Source of the DNA: Cryptomeria japonica
Lineage: Eukaryota; Streptophyta; Pinopsida; Cupressales; Cupressaceae
Assembly: GCF_030272615.1 (NCBI RefSeq)
Contig: NC_081407.1
Coordinates: forward strand, 378,454,400 to 378,518,399
Reading direction: 5' to 3'
Length of the DNA: 64,000 bases
The translations under genes and the position numbers were made by a program. The notes under the pieces were generated by a model that was given only the letters and a program-made list of their open reading frames with translations, had not been told where the DNA came from and did no database searches. Of this stretch, positions 35,640 through 47,830 are shown in pieces; the first letter of the stretch is position 1; each line of letters starts with the position of its first letter.

Positions 35640-37532
35640 AAAATGTTGAGCGTGATTAAGAGAAGACACGATAACAATGAATTATTATCCTAGTCAAAAA
35701 TCGATTTGTTAATATGTGAAAGGTTGCGATTAAAGATAGATGAAGGAAATAATTCCAAAGAGAGGAGACTTGTCTCCTTAGACACCCTTTGTCCTCATAG
35801 ATTAAAGAGGGTCTCTACTGGGGATATTATAGTGGTATCAGAGCATGATCTTTCCAGCCTGTGAAATAAGTAACATTCTAAAGATTGACCATGAGACCTA
35901 ACCGAAGGCCTCAACATCCAAAGAGAAAGATTACCTATCATCAACCTAGAAAAAGGCATCGTAACCTCAAGTCTATATTGAGGAAAAGAAACTACTTGTA
36001 CATAAATCGTATAGAACTATTAGCAAATGAAGAATTCCTACATCGCTTTCGTGATTTTACACATGGCAACAACATCTTCACAACAAGTCAATAGTAGAAA
36101 GAAGCCTTCTTGCAGAGAGAATTCTTGTCGTATACACCGATCTAGAAGCATCACACTCTTCCATCAAATGAGAATATTTCTATGAAGATAATATTCAAAA
36201 TAGTATCATATATTCAATTTTAAAACGGAAAAACAAAAGTAGCTTGCACATGAAGGAATGATACCTTATATAGGTCAACATTATTCAAATTGAATAGTTG
36301 ACATCAATATAAGGATGCATAGATCATTAATTGAAGTACATGAGAGTTAATACTGCATATGAGTAAAAGTTAGAATGATCAAGATGATTCAAGAAAAGGG
36401 TTCATCATAGAACATTTAGAGCCTTAAAGGGCTTACCTTAAAGAGGTTAGCAATGTGGTTACAACAACCAAGTAAGAGGGAAGCGAGAATGGAGGTTAGG
36501 CTAAGGGCCGCCAAGTAAATACTTGGTGTAGCAATGACTCAATGAAAAACCCATGCCTTCCCAAAGAGTATATGGGGAAGTAATAATGTGGATAGCAAAC
36601 ATGAGCTGCCAAGTGGAGCAAGAGGGTTGTAGAGAACAACCACTCTTATGCTTAGTGTAGAAATGGATAAAAATATGCTTCCCATTTCTTCCCAAGAAGG
36701 ATATGAGAATGGCATAAAGGCTGACCCGAGCCACCAAGTAGAGAAAGTAAGTCTCTTAGGTTTGGTGTAGAAATGGCTCCAAGCCTCTAGGAAAGTTCCC
36801 ATTCCTTCTAAACATAGAGAAATGTAGAGGAATTATGGCACAAAGAAGGCAGTTCCTCTTAGGCATAAAGAAATGTAGAGGAATTATGGCACAAAGAAGT
36901 CAGTTCCTCTCAAGATTAAGTACACTAGCTCAAGGAAGCTAGACCCCCTGAAGTGGACATAATGGCTCAAGGAAGCCATTCCCTCTCGATTTGGGAAGTG
37001 GCTCAAAGAAAGCTAGCCCCCCCCCCCAAGTTGGCTAGAGATTGCTCAAGGAAGCCAACCTCCCTCAAGTAGATAGAATGGCTCAAGGAAGCTAGTCCTT
37101 CTCAAGTTGGGCCATGGCTCAAAGAAGCAAGTCCCTACCAAGTTGGAAAAAGATGGCTCAAGGGAGCCAGTCTCTCTCAAGTTGGACAAAAATTGCTTAA
37201 GGAAGCCAATCCATCTTAAGTTTCGGTAAAGGACTCAAGGAAGCCAATCCCTCCAAGTTGCAATAGATTCACTAGAAACTAAGTAGTAAATTTTGTAACA
37301 TTTGTCATTACTTTAATTTATATGATTATATGTTTGGTACTACTAATCTATGTGCAGGTTCATCCAAGAAGGAGGACAAGGAGAAATTGCTCGAGGACAA
37401 GCAAAATCAAAAGGGGCAGATTGTGATATCCCCGTATTGACCAATTTTGTGAAGTCTCTAAGAGACAAAATCACAGTTTTATTGTTTAAAATTTATCACT
37501 GAGGAAGTCCTCAATTAGAGAATATGAATCGA
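35640..37532 (+). mobile_element. Ty3/Gypsy-type LTR relic (family C), internally deleted
   Basis: Fossil element with an LTR tail (about 35640-35830), a primer-binding site TGGTATCAGAGC (35833-35844) of the initiator-Met tRNA type and a short basic gag-like open stretch (35885-36094). A 3' internal region follows with a roughly 40-bp repeat (GGCTCAAGGAAGCCAGTCC type, 36900-37260), then a polypurine tract and an LTR start TGTGATATCC at 37422. Most coding capacity is gone. The LTR is interrupted at about 37533 by a family B LTR in the other orientation. Confidence 0.65.
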
Positions 37533-38915
37533 TGATGGATAAAGTAAGTAGAAATAAATATACTTTTCATACGTTGAAATGAATAAGTGAAGACTACTGC
37601 ATACAACTAGAATATGAGATACCGTCCTGTTGATGGTGTTTTGATGCATTATCGAACACAGAATAAAATACCAATGGCACTCTATGCTCTCTTGATAAAA
37701 AAGACTCTCAGATGTTGAATATCTGTGAAGGATCACATGAGATGACTCCAAGGTTCTTTTATGTCAAGTCTTGACTTGTCGGATAGCTTCAATGGTATTG
37801 ATGTAATTTGTTGTACCTACAAGGGGACTTATATGTTGAATACCTGAATGCTCAAATGATGCTGGAACGTAGGATTTCACTTGACTTGATTAAAAAAAAG
37901 AAGAAAAAGGATAGGGTTTAGAAAGTTATTCTAACTCTAAGAATGTAGGAGCAATGGGTGATCTTTGATGAAACTCTAACTAAGTCTTGCTTTGACATGC
38001 TATGAACATCTCCACAAGGCTAGTGTGACCTTCTCAGGATAGCTTTGTGATTTTTAAATCATCACTACAAGCATAGAAACCATCAAGTTGATGCATATCA
38101 ATGAAGAAGCGATAATTGAAGTTAAGCTTTAGTTGAATGATTCCAGCTGACTACGTAGTATGGATATACCAATTTCACCATTGATCACACAAAGTCTTTC
38201 ATTCATTTAATTATCAATATCTAAAATGAAGATCCAACAAGAAACCACACAATTGTAGAAGAAACAACACATTCCACCATAACTTCAATGGAAAGGAAGT
38301 TTATTTACAACTTTGGCAACAATTTCCGCTTTCTCTTTCTATTCTACTCTAGTTGCTAACTTCTCTTGAACTACTAGCTATTGACTATTCCCCTTACAAA
38401 TGAAGAAGTGAGGCCTTTTATAGTTATCTCATTACAATTTAGTGGCTTAGATTGATTTGAGATCAATGGCCAAGATTACAAGATAGAAACCCTAATTAGG
38501 GTTTGTAGAACCCATTACAAAACATTTAATTCTTGACCTATGATATGTTTACATTTTAAGAGACACATGTCCTAAGAAAATTCAATGAATAGATGATGGC
38601 TGTAGGTACATCAAACTTTGTGCCTTTGTAGTAGTTATCTCCTTTTGATGAATGAGGTTAGACGCATTGAATCTAGATGCCTTATCCTGAAATGATATGA
38701 TTGGATGTAATGATGACTAGGCACCACCTCAGCTTTATTGATTGTAACTCATCACAAGTGTGCAATTGAATGTGACATATCTCTTGGTACTCAACATTTG
38801 CGAGTGCTTGATGTGATGATGACTCCACTCATGTTGATCTTCTAACTTTGATTAACTCTTCTGAAATGATCGCATGTCTTGATTGCTTGCATTCGCGAAC
38901 TTTCATCTAACTACA
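37533..38915 (-). repeat. LTR of family B, nested in the family C LTR
   Basis: Starts TGTAGTTAGATG and ends TTTATCCATCA on the minus strand, with a TATA box (CTATAAAAGG near 38420). Matches 8620-9950 in inverted orientation and 42853-43540 in the same orientation. Confidence 0.6.
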
Positions 38916-39428
38916 TTGACAAAGATTCTTGGATTTCCAAAAGAAATTCAAGATTGTAAAAATTCTTCATTAGTGTGTGACGCTGACCCTTATCTTCCTT
39001 CTTGATGAGAGCCTGCCATTGCTTTGCACGAATTGAGTTCTTGCCTTGCATGAGCTTGCGACTTGACGATTCCAACAATTGCTTTGTAGAGGCTTGAAGC
39101 GTGATGTCCTCCTTCATGTGGATTTGTTGCAATCCTGTCTTCACACACCTACGAAATTTGTTCAAGTTAGTGTCATGATATGAGATTTACTTGCAAATAA
39201 ATAATCATTTACTCAAGATAAATCAAGAACCCTCGTAAAGAAAATCAAACCAGTCATAACATGAGGCCTGATTTCTCACAAAATGGATCAAAGATGTAAT
39301 TCGTTGAATAAGACAAGTTTGACATGGTTGAGGAGTTCCAATTCGTCACTTCCCAATGAGGTTGTCGTATGTGCAATCTCAATGGCGACTTGCTGCTGTA
39401 ACTTCAACATAATCGTTTTCTTCCTAGG
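38911..39428 (-). pseudogene. Internal relic next to the family B LTR
   Basis: An 84-residue open stretch (38911-39165) rich in Lys and Gln (KTGLQQIHMKEDITLQ) ends exactly at the LTR border, as expected for the 3' end of a retrotransposon coding region. Identity of the protein is not recognised. Fossil. Confidence 0.4.
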
Positions 39429-41822
39429 ATAAAACCTAGTTAATCACTTCTAAAATATTATCCCTTTTACTGACATCACTCCCTACAAATGAGCCAAGCA
39501 GGTTTTCAAAGTGTCGAACTACAACCCTCTCTATTTTATCTCCAGCCGAACACCACATATCATTTTCATCCTTGATCACCTCGTTCATGTTGAGCAACCT
39601 CTTTGCCTTAACCGACAAGTGAAAAAAATTTGTATTTAAGTCTTTTTCCGAAATTCACATCTCCCTAGACTTGTCACACCAGAAAATATACTCCCTAATT
39701 AATACCTCCGACAGACATTCCATTAGCTCCTTTCCTTTTTCAAAATCAGCATTAGTCATTCCTAACCAAATCACCTTCTCATTAAGAGACACAATCTCCT
39801 TCTCTAGCCTCAAAAAAAATATTCCTAAAGGATTGTACATTCCACTGCTTAATTTTATCCTTAAGGAAATGTAATTGTTTCACAAAACAGAAACTGGGCG
39901 TATCTTCAAATATATTACTCTCTTCCCAAAAATTTTTTAGATAAGACAAGAATTGCCCGTCCTACCACCACATGCTTTGAAAATAAAAATTCCCAGAGAA
40001 TCGAGTCTTTCCAATTTCTAGTTCCAACTGGATAGGGAAGTGATTGGAAATAAAAATCAGCAAAATGCTCAACGCCAAGGAGAAATGGCCTTCCATCCTT
40101 CTTGGTCCCACCAAGAACCAATTTAATCTTTTCAAAATATTGGTAAAATTTAGTCTCCTATTCATCCATGTAAATTGGCCATTTTTTGGAATTACATCAA
40201 CCACCTCATTGTCTGCTTAAAAAACTTTTAAAATATTCCATAATTTTGTTAGAACTTCTTAAATTGTGTTGAAGTCTCCTGCCACCACAAACCAATCCTT
40301 GCCAATGATATTGATGCGTTCTGATAGTTCCTTCCAAACTCTCATCTTGTCCTTTGTTTTAAAAGACCCATAAACATTAATCAAAGGGAACTCTGAATCA
40401 TAAGAAAGGAGTTCACTCTAAATATCATCCAATATTTTGACATTTCTCCAGGGAAAATATTGACCACATGGGGGTTCCATAAGAACCCCAGGCCTCCTGC
40501 AGAACCCCTAGCTTCTTGGAAAATACCTTCCCATCTAGAACAATAATGTAGAAAACTAAGCGCCTTATCCAAACTCAGCTTGGTTTCTTGGAATAGAATT
40601 ATTTTATTAGAGACTTTCTCTAATGAATGCCTAAACAAGAGTTTCTTGTCAGGAGCCGAGAGGCCCCTGGCATTCCAGGTAAGGATCCTCATGTTCCTCC
40701 TAGGGAGGACTTACCTCCCCTGAATCTTCTAAAAAAATTGACTACATTGATGATGCCTTTCTCCTTTGCCCTATCTTCATGCTTTTTCTTGTTGCTCCTC
40801 GTCCCTCTACTTCCTTTGGATCTCCCCAACAGAACATTTTCCGATTGGCTAATGCTTCTTAGGTCAATAATATCCAATTCATCTTCATTATCAAACTCCT
40901 CTTTCGACCTCATGTCGTAATTGACCTTCGTGTCTGACAAGCCCATCCAAGCATCTTGAGCATTGTTAGAAGCCTTGCTTCGGTGTATGTCCATGATTAT
41001 GGGAGAGAAACCAACCTTTTTTGAATTGTCTCTTCCACCCTCCCCATCCTTGTATCCAATTGGTTCTTTGATGACCAAAGCCCCTAAAGGGCCTATTGTC
41101 TCCTTCCTCGAAGACGTAAATACCTTCTCAATCGACTCCTGTCTCCTGGGCTGTGGAACCATCTCGTAGCGGGCCTAACAAAGATTCTACATTCCTTTGT
41201 CATATGATTCCTACCATCACATCGACCACAAAATTGTTTAATGTCTTCAACTTCAATCTAATGCATCCATATACTTCAAACCAATTTCAAACAAATCTTG
41301 GAGGAACCTTTTTAACTGCAATGATTCTGATTCTAGCGTACAAATAGGAGTCATTTTTTGCTATCCCCTCATCAGTTTATAGTAAGGTTCCCAAGGTTCT
41401 ACTAATTCTCTCCAAACTACTCTCCCCGATATTCTATTGTAAGTTTATAAACGTGAAGCTAAATAGGATTGTCGTACGGAGCCAACAGAACTGGGTCAAA
41501 ATGGGGAAACCATAGTTGCATTTATAAGGGATGGTTATCAACAAACCAGTTGCCATGGAGAGGAATCTTCTCTTTCTCCTCTACCTCTACAAAAATAAAA
41601 AATCAAGAATCTGCTTAGATTGAATTTAACAACCACCTTGGCCTTCCAATTCTTCTCAATCCAAGATTTAATTAATCTTCTCTCATATTTCAGCTCGACA
41701 ATCTTGCAAATAATCGCCACTTCCTCCCAAAGGTTGATATCTTCTTCTATTTCATCTGATAGGTCAATCTTCACCTGTTCCACTTCCACCTCTTTTTGGG
41801 CTTCTGATTTTAACAGATGGAG
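39429..41822 (-). mobile_element. LINE (plant L1-type) fragment: ORF1 plus endonuclease, no reverse transcriptase
   Basis: Minus strand, in order. ORF1 has a DUF4283-like region (NLWEEVAIICKIVELKYERR, 41538-41891 frame), then a CCHC zinc knuckle (CGRCDGRNHMTKEC, about 41180-41235) and an acidic/basic tail ending at 40689. ORF2 starts MRILTWNARGLSAPDKK (40692) with the AP-endonuclease motifs QETKL, INVYG, VVAGDFN (about 40270) and HFPIQL. The linker DLNTNFFHLSVKAKR leads toward the RT domain, but sequence similarity stops near 39429 before any RT core motif. ORF2 carries several stops and frameshifts. LINE insertions normally keep the 3' end and lose the 5' end; this one is the reverse, so it was cut by a later rearrangement. 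Confidence 0.85.
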
Positions 41823-43540
41823 GTTAAAGTAAGGGCTGCCAAGTAAATACTTGGTGTAGGAATGACTCAATAAAACTCCATGCCTTCCCAAAGAGTATAT
41901 AGGGAAGTAAGAATGTGGATAGAAAACATGAGCTGCTCAGTAGAGTAAGAGGGTTGTAGAGAACAACTACTCTTAGGCTTAGTGTAGAAATGGCCAAAAA
42001 TATGCTTCCCATTTCTTCCCAAGAAGGAGATGAGAATGGCATAAATTCTGACCAAAGTTGCGAAGCAGAGAAAGTAAGTCTCTTAGGTTTGGTGTAGAAA
42101 TGGCTCCAAGCCTCCAGGAACCCATTCCTTCTAAACATAAAGAAATGTAGAGGAATTATGGCACAAAGAAGGTAGTTCATCTTAGGCATATAGAAATGTA
42201 TAGGAATTATGGCGCAAAGAAGTCAGTTCCTCTCAAGATTAGGTACACTAGCTCAAGGAAGCTAACCCCCCTCAAGTGGACATAATGGCTCAAGGAAGCC
42301 AGTCCCTCTCAATTTGGGAAATGGCTCAAAGAAAGCTAGCCCCCCCCAAGTTGGATAGAGATTTCTCAAGGAAGCCAGTCTCCCTCAAGTGGATAGAATG
42401 GCTCAAGGAAGCTAGTCCCTCTCAAGTTGGGCCATGGCTCAAAGAAGCTAGTCCCTACCAAGTTGGACAAGGATGGCTGAAGGAAGCCAGTCTCTCTGAA
42501 GTTGGACATAAATGGTTCAAGGAAGCCAGTCCATCTCAAGTTTGGGTAAAGGACTCAAGGAAGCCAATCCCTCCAAGTTTCAATAGATTCAATAGAAACT
42601 AAGTAGTAACTTTTCTAACATTTGTCATTACTTTAATTTATATGATTATATGTTTGGTACTAATAATCTATGCACAAGTTCATCCAAGAAGGAGGACGAG
42701 GAGAAATTTCAAGAGGACAAGCAAAATCAAGAGGGGGAGATTGTGATATCCTTGTATTGACCGATTTTGTGAAGTCTCTAAGAGACAAAATCACAATCTT
42801 GTTGTCTAAAATTTATCACCGAGGAAGTCCTCAATTAGAGAATATGAATCAATGATGGATAAAGTAAGTAGAAATAAATATACTTTTCATAAGTTGAAAT
42901 GAATAAGTGAAGATTGCGACATACAATTGGAATATGAGATACTGTCTTGTTGATGGTGTTTCGATGCACTATTGAACACAAAATAAAATACCAATGGCAC
43001 TCTATCCTCTCTTGATAAAAAGACTCTCAAATGTTGAATATCTGCGAAGGATCACATGAGATGACTCCAAGGATCTTTTATGTCAAGTCTTGACTTTTAG
43101 GATAGCTTCAGTGGTATTGATGTAATTTTTTGTACCTACGAGGGGACTTATGTTGAATACCTGAATGCTCAAATGATGCTGGAATGTGGGATTTTACTTG
43201 ACTTGGTTAGAAAAAAAGGGAAAAAGGATAGGGTTTAGAAGGTTATTCTAATTCTAAGAATGTAGAAGCAATGGATGATCTTTGATGAAACTCTAACTAA
43301 GTCTTGCTTTGACATGCTATAAATATGTCCACAAGGCTAGTGTGATCTTCTAAGGATGGCTTTGTGATTTTCAAATAATCACTACAAGCATAGACACCAT
43401 CAAGTTGATGCATATCAATGAAGAAGCGATAATTGAAGTTAAGCTTTAGTTGAATGATTCCAGTTGACTACACAAGACACTTTACCATCAGGAAAGTGTT
43501 AGTAGTATGGATATAGGAATTTCACCTTTGATCAATGAAG
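41815..43540 (+). repeat. Second copy of the composite C-tail/LTR-C/LTR-B block
   Basis: Direct copy of about 36490-38190, offset by about 5.33 kb, including the 40-bp repeats, polypurine tract (AGAGGGGGAGA, 42731-42741), LTR-C start TGTGATATCC (42742) and the nested minus-strand LTR-B starting at 42853. Because the nested junction is shared, the block was duplicated after the nesting. Similarity ends near 43540. Confidence 0.8.
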
Positions 43541-44461
43541 TCACCATACAACAGGATGAATTCCCTATCCTTAAATGAGATCCCTATGCGCGTTGAATTT
43601 GGATTGAGTAAAAAAGAATTTGTTGATGAAAATCAGAATCGCTGACTATGAACTTATCAAAGTCACTGTTCAAATGCAATTCATCAAACTCAGGCTTGAG
43701 GGTTTGCCGATATTACTTTGCCAATGCCGCTGATGTCTAAGTTGCTGTGTTCAAGGGTAAATTCACCAATGTCAAAATTAGAGTCGCAATGCCATGATTC
43801 TATTAATGGATGCAAATCACAAATCAGAGATTTGGAATCGCTTCTCAAGATGCAATCTCTATGGATGAATACATTTATCGCAGTCAATTTAATCACAATG
43901 TTCGCTGGTATTGAAGGTAGCTTGTAGTCGTAGCTTGTATAGTGTAAAATTCTCCTTTTAGTCACAAATTCAGGAGTTGCAAAGGATTCATTAGCCTCGG
44001 GAACCATGTTCCAATTAAATATAGTGTAAATTTGGTGATGTTATGGCTCAACAGTCATCTTGTCTTCAACATCTTCTCACACTTGTTATAATATCCTTTT
44101 AATTCATAGTTCTATCTTTTTAATTATTTAAAAGAAAGGCTGAAAACTATATGTTATGTTAGTTGCTTCATCTTTGCCTAAAGATTGGTATGCAATTTAG
44201 CATTTTACAAAATTTTGTATTGTGTTTTTGTTAGGGAATCAGTGATTAAGAAGGTCGACTTTCAAATGATTAAGAAGATTGACTTTCAAATGTATTGTTG
44301 GTTGCTTACATTGGCCAGTGATATGTAGATTTTTTTTTGTTGGTGAAATATTTGCTATGTGAGATTATCAAACTAAAACTTTAACTTGAAGAATAGTTGG
44401 TACCACACAGAAAGTATAGGTATAGGTTTCTTAATGACTACAACTGACATTCATAAAACAC
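43541..44461. other. Spacer with one minus-strand open stretch of unknown nature
   Basis: A 105-residue minus-strand frame (43690-44007, starting MVPEANESFATPEF) has ordinary amino-acid composition but no family I recognise; it may be retrotransposon-derived. Otherwise nothing seen. Ends at the left target-site copy of the DNA transposon. Confidence 0.35.
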
Positions 44462-44465
44462 TGAG
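44462..44465. other. Left target-site duplication TGAG
   Basis: TGAG immediately before the left terminal GGGTGAA; the same four bases follow the right end. Confidence 0.7.
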
Positions 44466-44500
44466 GGGTGAATTCACAAAGCTGGTTCCCAATTTTGCCA
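44466..44500 (+). repeat. Left terminal inverted repeat
   Basis: GGGTGAATTCACAA, then a spacer, TGGTTCCCA and TTTTGCCA. The start includes a near-palindrome GGTGAATTCAC. Confidence 0.8.
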
Positions 44501-44527
44501 ACGAAGGAATTTGGCAAAAGTGGGAAC
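44485..44527. repeat. Hairpin just inside the left end
   Basis: GTTCCCAATTTTGCCAA (44485-44501) and TTGGCAAAAGTGGGAAC (44511-44527) are inverted with one mismatch and a 9-base loop. The left arm is part of the terminal inverted repeat, so the terminal motif occurs twice in opposite orientation here. Confidence 0.8.
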
Positions 44528-44543
44528 TTCGATTTTCTCGGTG

Positions 44544-44710
44544 TTCAAGCGAAATGGTAATGTTCGCTCGGACTACCCCTGGGAGTTTGAGCGAACCCAA
44601 CTGCAGGCCTAGGTTCGCTCGAACCATGGGTAAGTTTTGGGTTTGAGCGAACCCACTTAAATATTAATATTTTAATTGGTTCGAGCGAATCCCCCATTCA
44701 CTCGAACCAT
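44544..44710. repeat. Left subterminal array of TTCGAGCGAA-like sites
   Basis: At least seven sites in 170 bp, in both orientations, including GGTTCGCTCGAACC (44612-44625), GTTTGAGCGAACCC twice and GGTTCGAGCGAATCC (44678). Subterminal repeats of this kind bind transposase in elements such as En/Spm; that role is inferred here. Confidence 0.75.
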
Positions 44711-45309
44711 TTTCGCTTAGGGTTTTTAAAAAATTTATAAATAGCGAAAATGACAGTTAAAAGGTCATTGTCAAATTTGACTTTTTCTGTCTGGTGGGGG
44801 TTGGATCAAACCAGTCGTCAGCATCACGTCACTGAGCTTTGTCTGCAGCAGTTAGCATCTTTCCTATTTCAGTTTTCGACCAGGTGCACAAAATAACCCT
44901 TTGTTTGGTTTAATAATGCCTTTTTTTATTAAATTTGTAAATAATTTGTTTGTTAATTTATTTTTTTAATTAAATAATTGTATATAGTTATTGTTTTTCA
45001 ACATTTTAGAAAAATGTTTGATAATTTATTGTTTTTCATTATTTTAGAAAAATGTTTGATAATTTAATGTTTTGACTGAAATGTGTCAATTTGTTTTTAA
45101 AATTACATAATTGTATAGATGTATATTTTTTTCAACATTTTAAAAAATTGTTACGAAAAACATAGAAAACTTAGAACCTGTAGTAAATCAAAACTTAGAA
45201 AAACATTAGCAAAAAAAAGAAAAACCTTAGAAAAATTAATAAATTTTAATTTAAATAAACATTCGAAAATTTAGATAACAAATTTAAACAAACTAGACAA
45301 AATAAATTT

Positions 45310-47530
45310 CCTCTACAATGTGACCCATTTTCACATCCTATTACATGCACAACATGACCCCTTAAGACCACATATGCCTTGATGACACTATACGTTCCCT
45401 TAGGAGGTCATAGAGGATCACATATAACATACTAGTGTACATGTATGGCATTCCCTTTAGGATCACATCTAGTGTCCTAAGGGGTCATACGTGGTCCTAA
45501 GGGGTCACACATGTGTTATAACACATGCGTGACCCCTTAGAACCGCATATGACCCCTTATAAAATTGTAGTGTGAACGACATACCCCTTAGTCCATCAAA
45601 TAGTGTCTTAACACATGCGTGACCCATTACAACTGCATATATGACCCTTTATAAAATCCTAGTGTGAACGACATACCCCTTAGTCCATCATATAGTGTCT
45701 TAAGGGGTTGTAAGTGGAACTAAGGGGTCACGCATGCATTAACACATGCATGACCCCTTAGTAGGTCACATAGGACCCCTTATAACATCCTACTATACAT
45801 ATGACATTCCCCTTAGGATCACATAGTGTTATAGGGGGTCATATGTGGTCCTGAGGGGTCATGCATGTGTTATAACATATGCATGACCCCTTATAAAATC
45901 CTACTATGAACGACATACCCCTTAGTCCATCACTTGGTGTCTTAAGGGGTCGTGTTGTCCTAAGGGGTCACGCATGCATTAACAAATGCGTGACCCCTTA
46001 GTAGGTCACATATGACCCCTTCTAACATCCTACTATACATATGACATTCCCCTTAGGATCATATAGTGTCCTAAGGGGTCATATGTGGTTAGAACCAAAT
46101 ATGACCCCTTATAAAATCCTAGTGTGAACGACATACCCCTTAGTTCATCACATAGTGTCTTAAGGGGTCATATGTCTAGTCCTAAGGGGTCATGCATGCA
46201 TTGACACATGTGTGACCCCTTAGTAGGTCACATATGACCCCTTATAACATCTTGTTGTACATATGACATTTCCTATGTGTCCTAAGGGGTCATATGTGGT
46301 CCTAAGGGCTCACGAATGCATTAACACATGCGCGACCCCTTAGTAGGTCACATATGACCCCTTATAACATCCTAATGTACATATGACATTCCTCTTAGGA
46401 TCAAATAGTGTCATAAGGGGTCATGCATGTGTTATAACATATGCATGACCCCTTAGAACTGCATATGACCCCTTATATGCATGACCCCTTAGAACCGCAT
46501 ATGACCCCTTATAAAATCCTACTATGAACGACATACCCCTTAGTCCATCACATAGTGTCTTAAGGGGTCGTATGTTGTCCTAAGGGGTCATGCATGAATT
46601 AACACATGCATGACCCCTTAGTAGTTCACATATGACCCCTTATAACATCCTACTGTACGTATGACATTCCCCTTAGGATCATATAGTGTCCTAAGGGGTC
46701 ATATGTGGTTAGAACCACATATGACCCCTTATAAAATCCTAGTGTGAACGACATACCCCTTAGTTCATCACATAGTGTCTTAAGGGGTCGTATGTGGTCC
46801 TAAGGGGTCACGCATGCATTGACACATGTGTGATGCCTTAGTAGATCACATATGACCCCTTATAACATCCTACTATACATATGACATTTCCTATGTGTCC
46901 TAAGGGGTCATATGTGGTCCTAAGGGCTCACGCATGCATTAACACATGCGTGACCCCTTAGTAGGTCACATATGACCCCTTATAACATCCTATTGTACAT
47001 ATGAAATTCCCCTTAGGATCACATAATGTCATAAGGGGTCGTATGTGGTCCTGAGGGGTCATGCATGTGTTATAACATATGCATGACCCCTTAGAACTGC
47101 ATATGACCCCTTATAAAATCCTACTATGAATGACATACCCCTTAGTCCATCACATAGTCTCTTAAGGGGTCGTATGTTGTCCTAAGGGGTCACGCATGTA
47201 TTAACACATTTGTGACCCCTTAGTAGGTCACATATGACCCCTTATAACATCCTACTGTACATATGACATTCCCCTTAGGATCATATAGTGTCCTAAGGGG
47301 TCATATGTGGTCCTGAGAGGTCATGCATGTGTTATAACATATGCATGACCCCTTAGAACCGCATATGACCCCTTATAAAATCCTAGTGTGAATGACATAC
47401 CCCTTAGTCCATCACATAGTGTCTTAAGGGGTCGTATGTTGTCCTAAGGGGTCACATATGACCCCTTATAACATCCTACTGTACATATGACATTCCCCTT
47501 AGGATAATATAGTGTCCTAACATATGACGT
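45310..47530. repeat. Satellite-like array of nested palindromes (TAAGGGGTCA core)
   Basis: About 2.2 kb built from TAAGGGGTCA and its reverse complement, many dozens of times. Higher-order units of roughly 220-265 bp recur (the phrase GACATACCCCTTAG appears near 45579, 45670, 45912, 46131, 46531, 46751, 47135 and 47395). Perfect inverted repeats include 46692-46731 (18-bp arms TAAGGGGTCATATGTGGT, 4-base loop) and units with TAAGGGGTCACGCATG arms (for example 45721-45760 and 46921-46960). No coding potential. Confidence 0.9.
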
Positions 47531-47639
47531 GTTAGATCTCTCTATTCTTGAATTTTTTATGTATGTCAAAGATTTAGATATGTACACGTGTTAGATCTCT
47601 CTATCTCTCTAAAATATATGTTATCTCTAGATCTGAAAT

Positions 47640-47790
47640 ATATGTTCTCTCTCTCTCTCACTAAAATATTTGAAATTTTTACATGTATTTTTTGAAAATG
47701 AAAATGATCTCTCTCTCTCTCATGAAGATTTATATGTATATAATCTCTCTCTCTCTCTCTCTCATGAAAATGACCTCTCTATCTCTCTGC
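47640..47790 (+). promoter_or_regulatory. CT-dinucleotide tracts upstream of the plus-strand transposon gene
   Basis: Several (CT)n runs separated by ATGAAAATG-like text, ending about 40 bp before the proposed ATG. Pyrimidine patches of this type are common in plant core promoters and 5' UTRs; function here is inferred. Confidence 0.4.
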
Positions 47791-47830
47791 TTACATATTT
47801 ATTTTAACTTTATGACATGTACCTAGATAG

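Noticed and set aside
35833-35844. tRNA gene at TGGTATCAGAGC
   Set aside because: Only 12 bases complementary to a tRNA 3' end; it is a retrotransposon primer-binding site, with no tRNA fold around it.
45310-47530. CRISPR array
   Set aside because: Repeats are inverted and overlapping with no unique spacers, and the DNA is a plant nuclear transposon.
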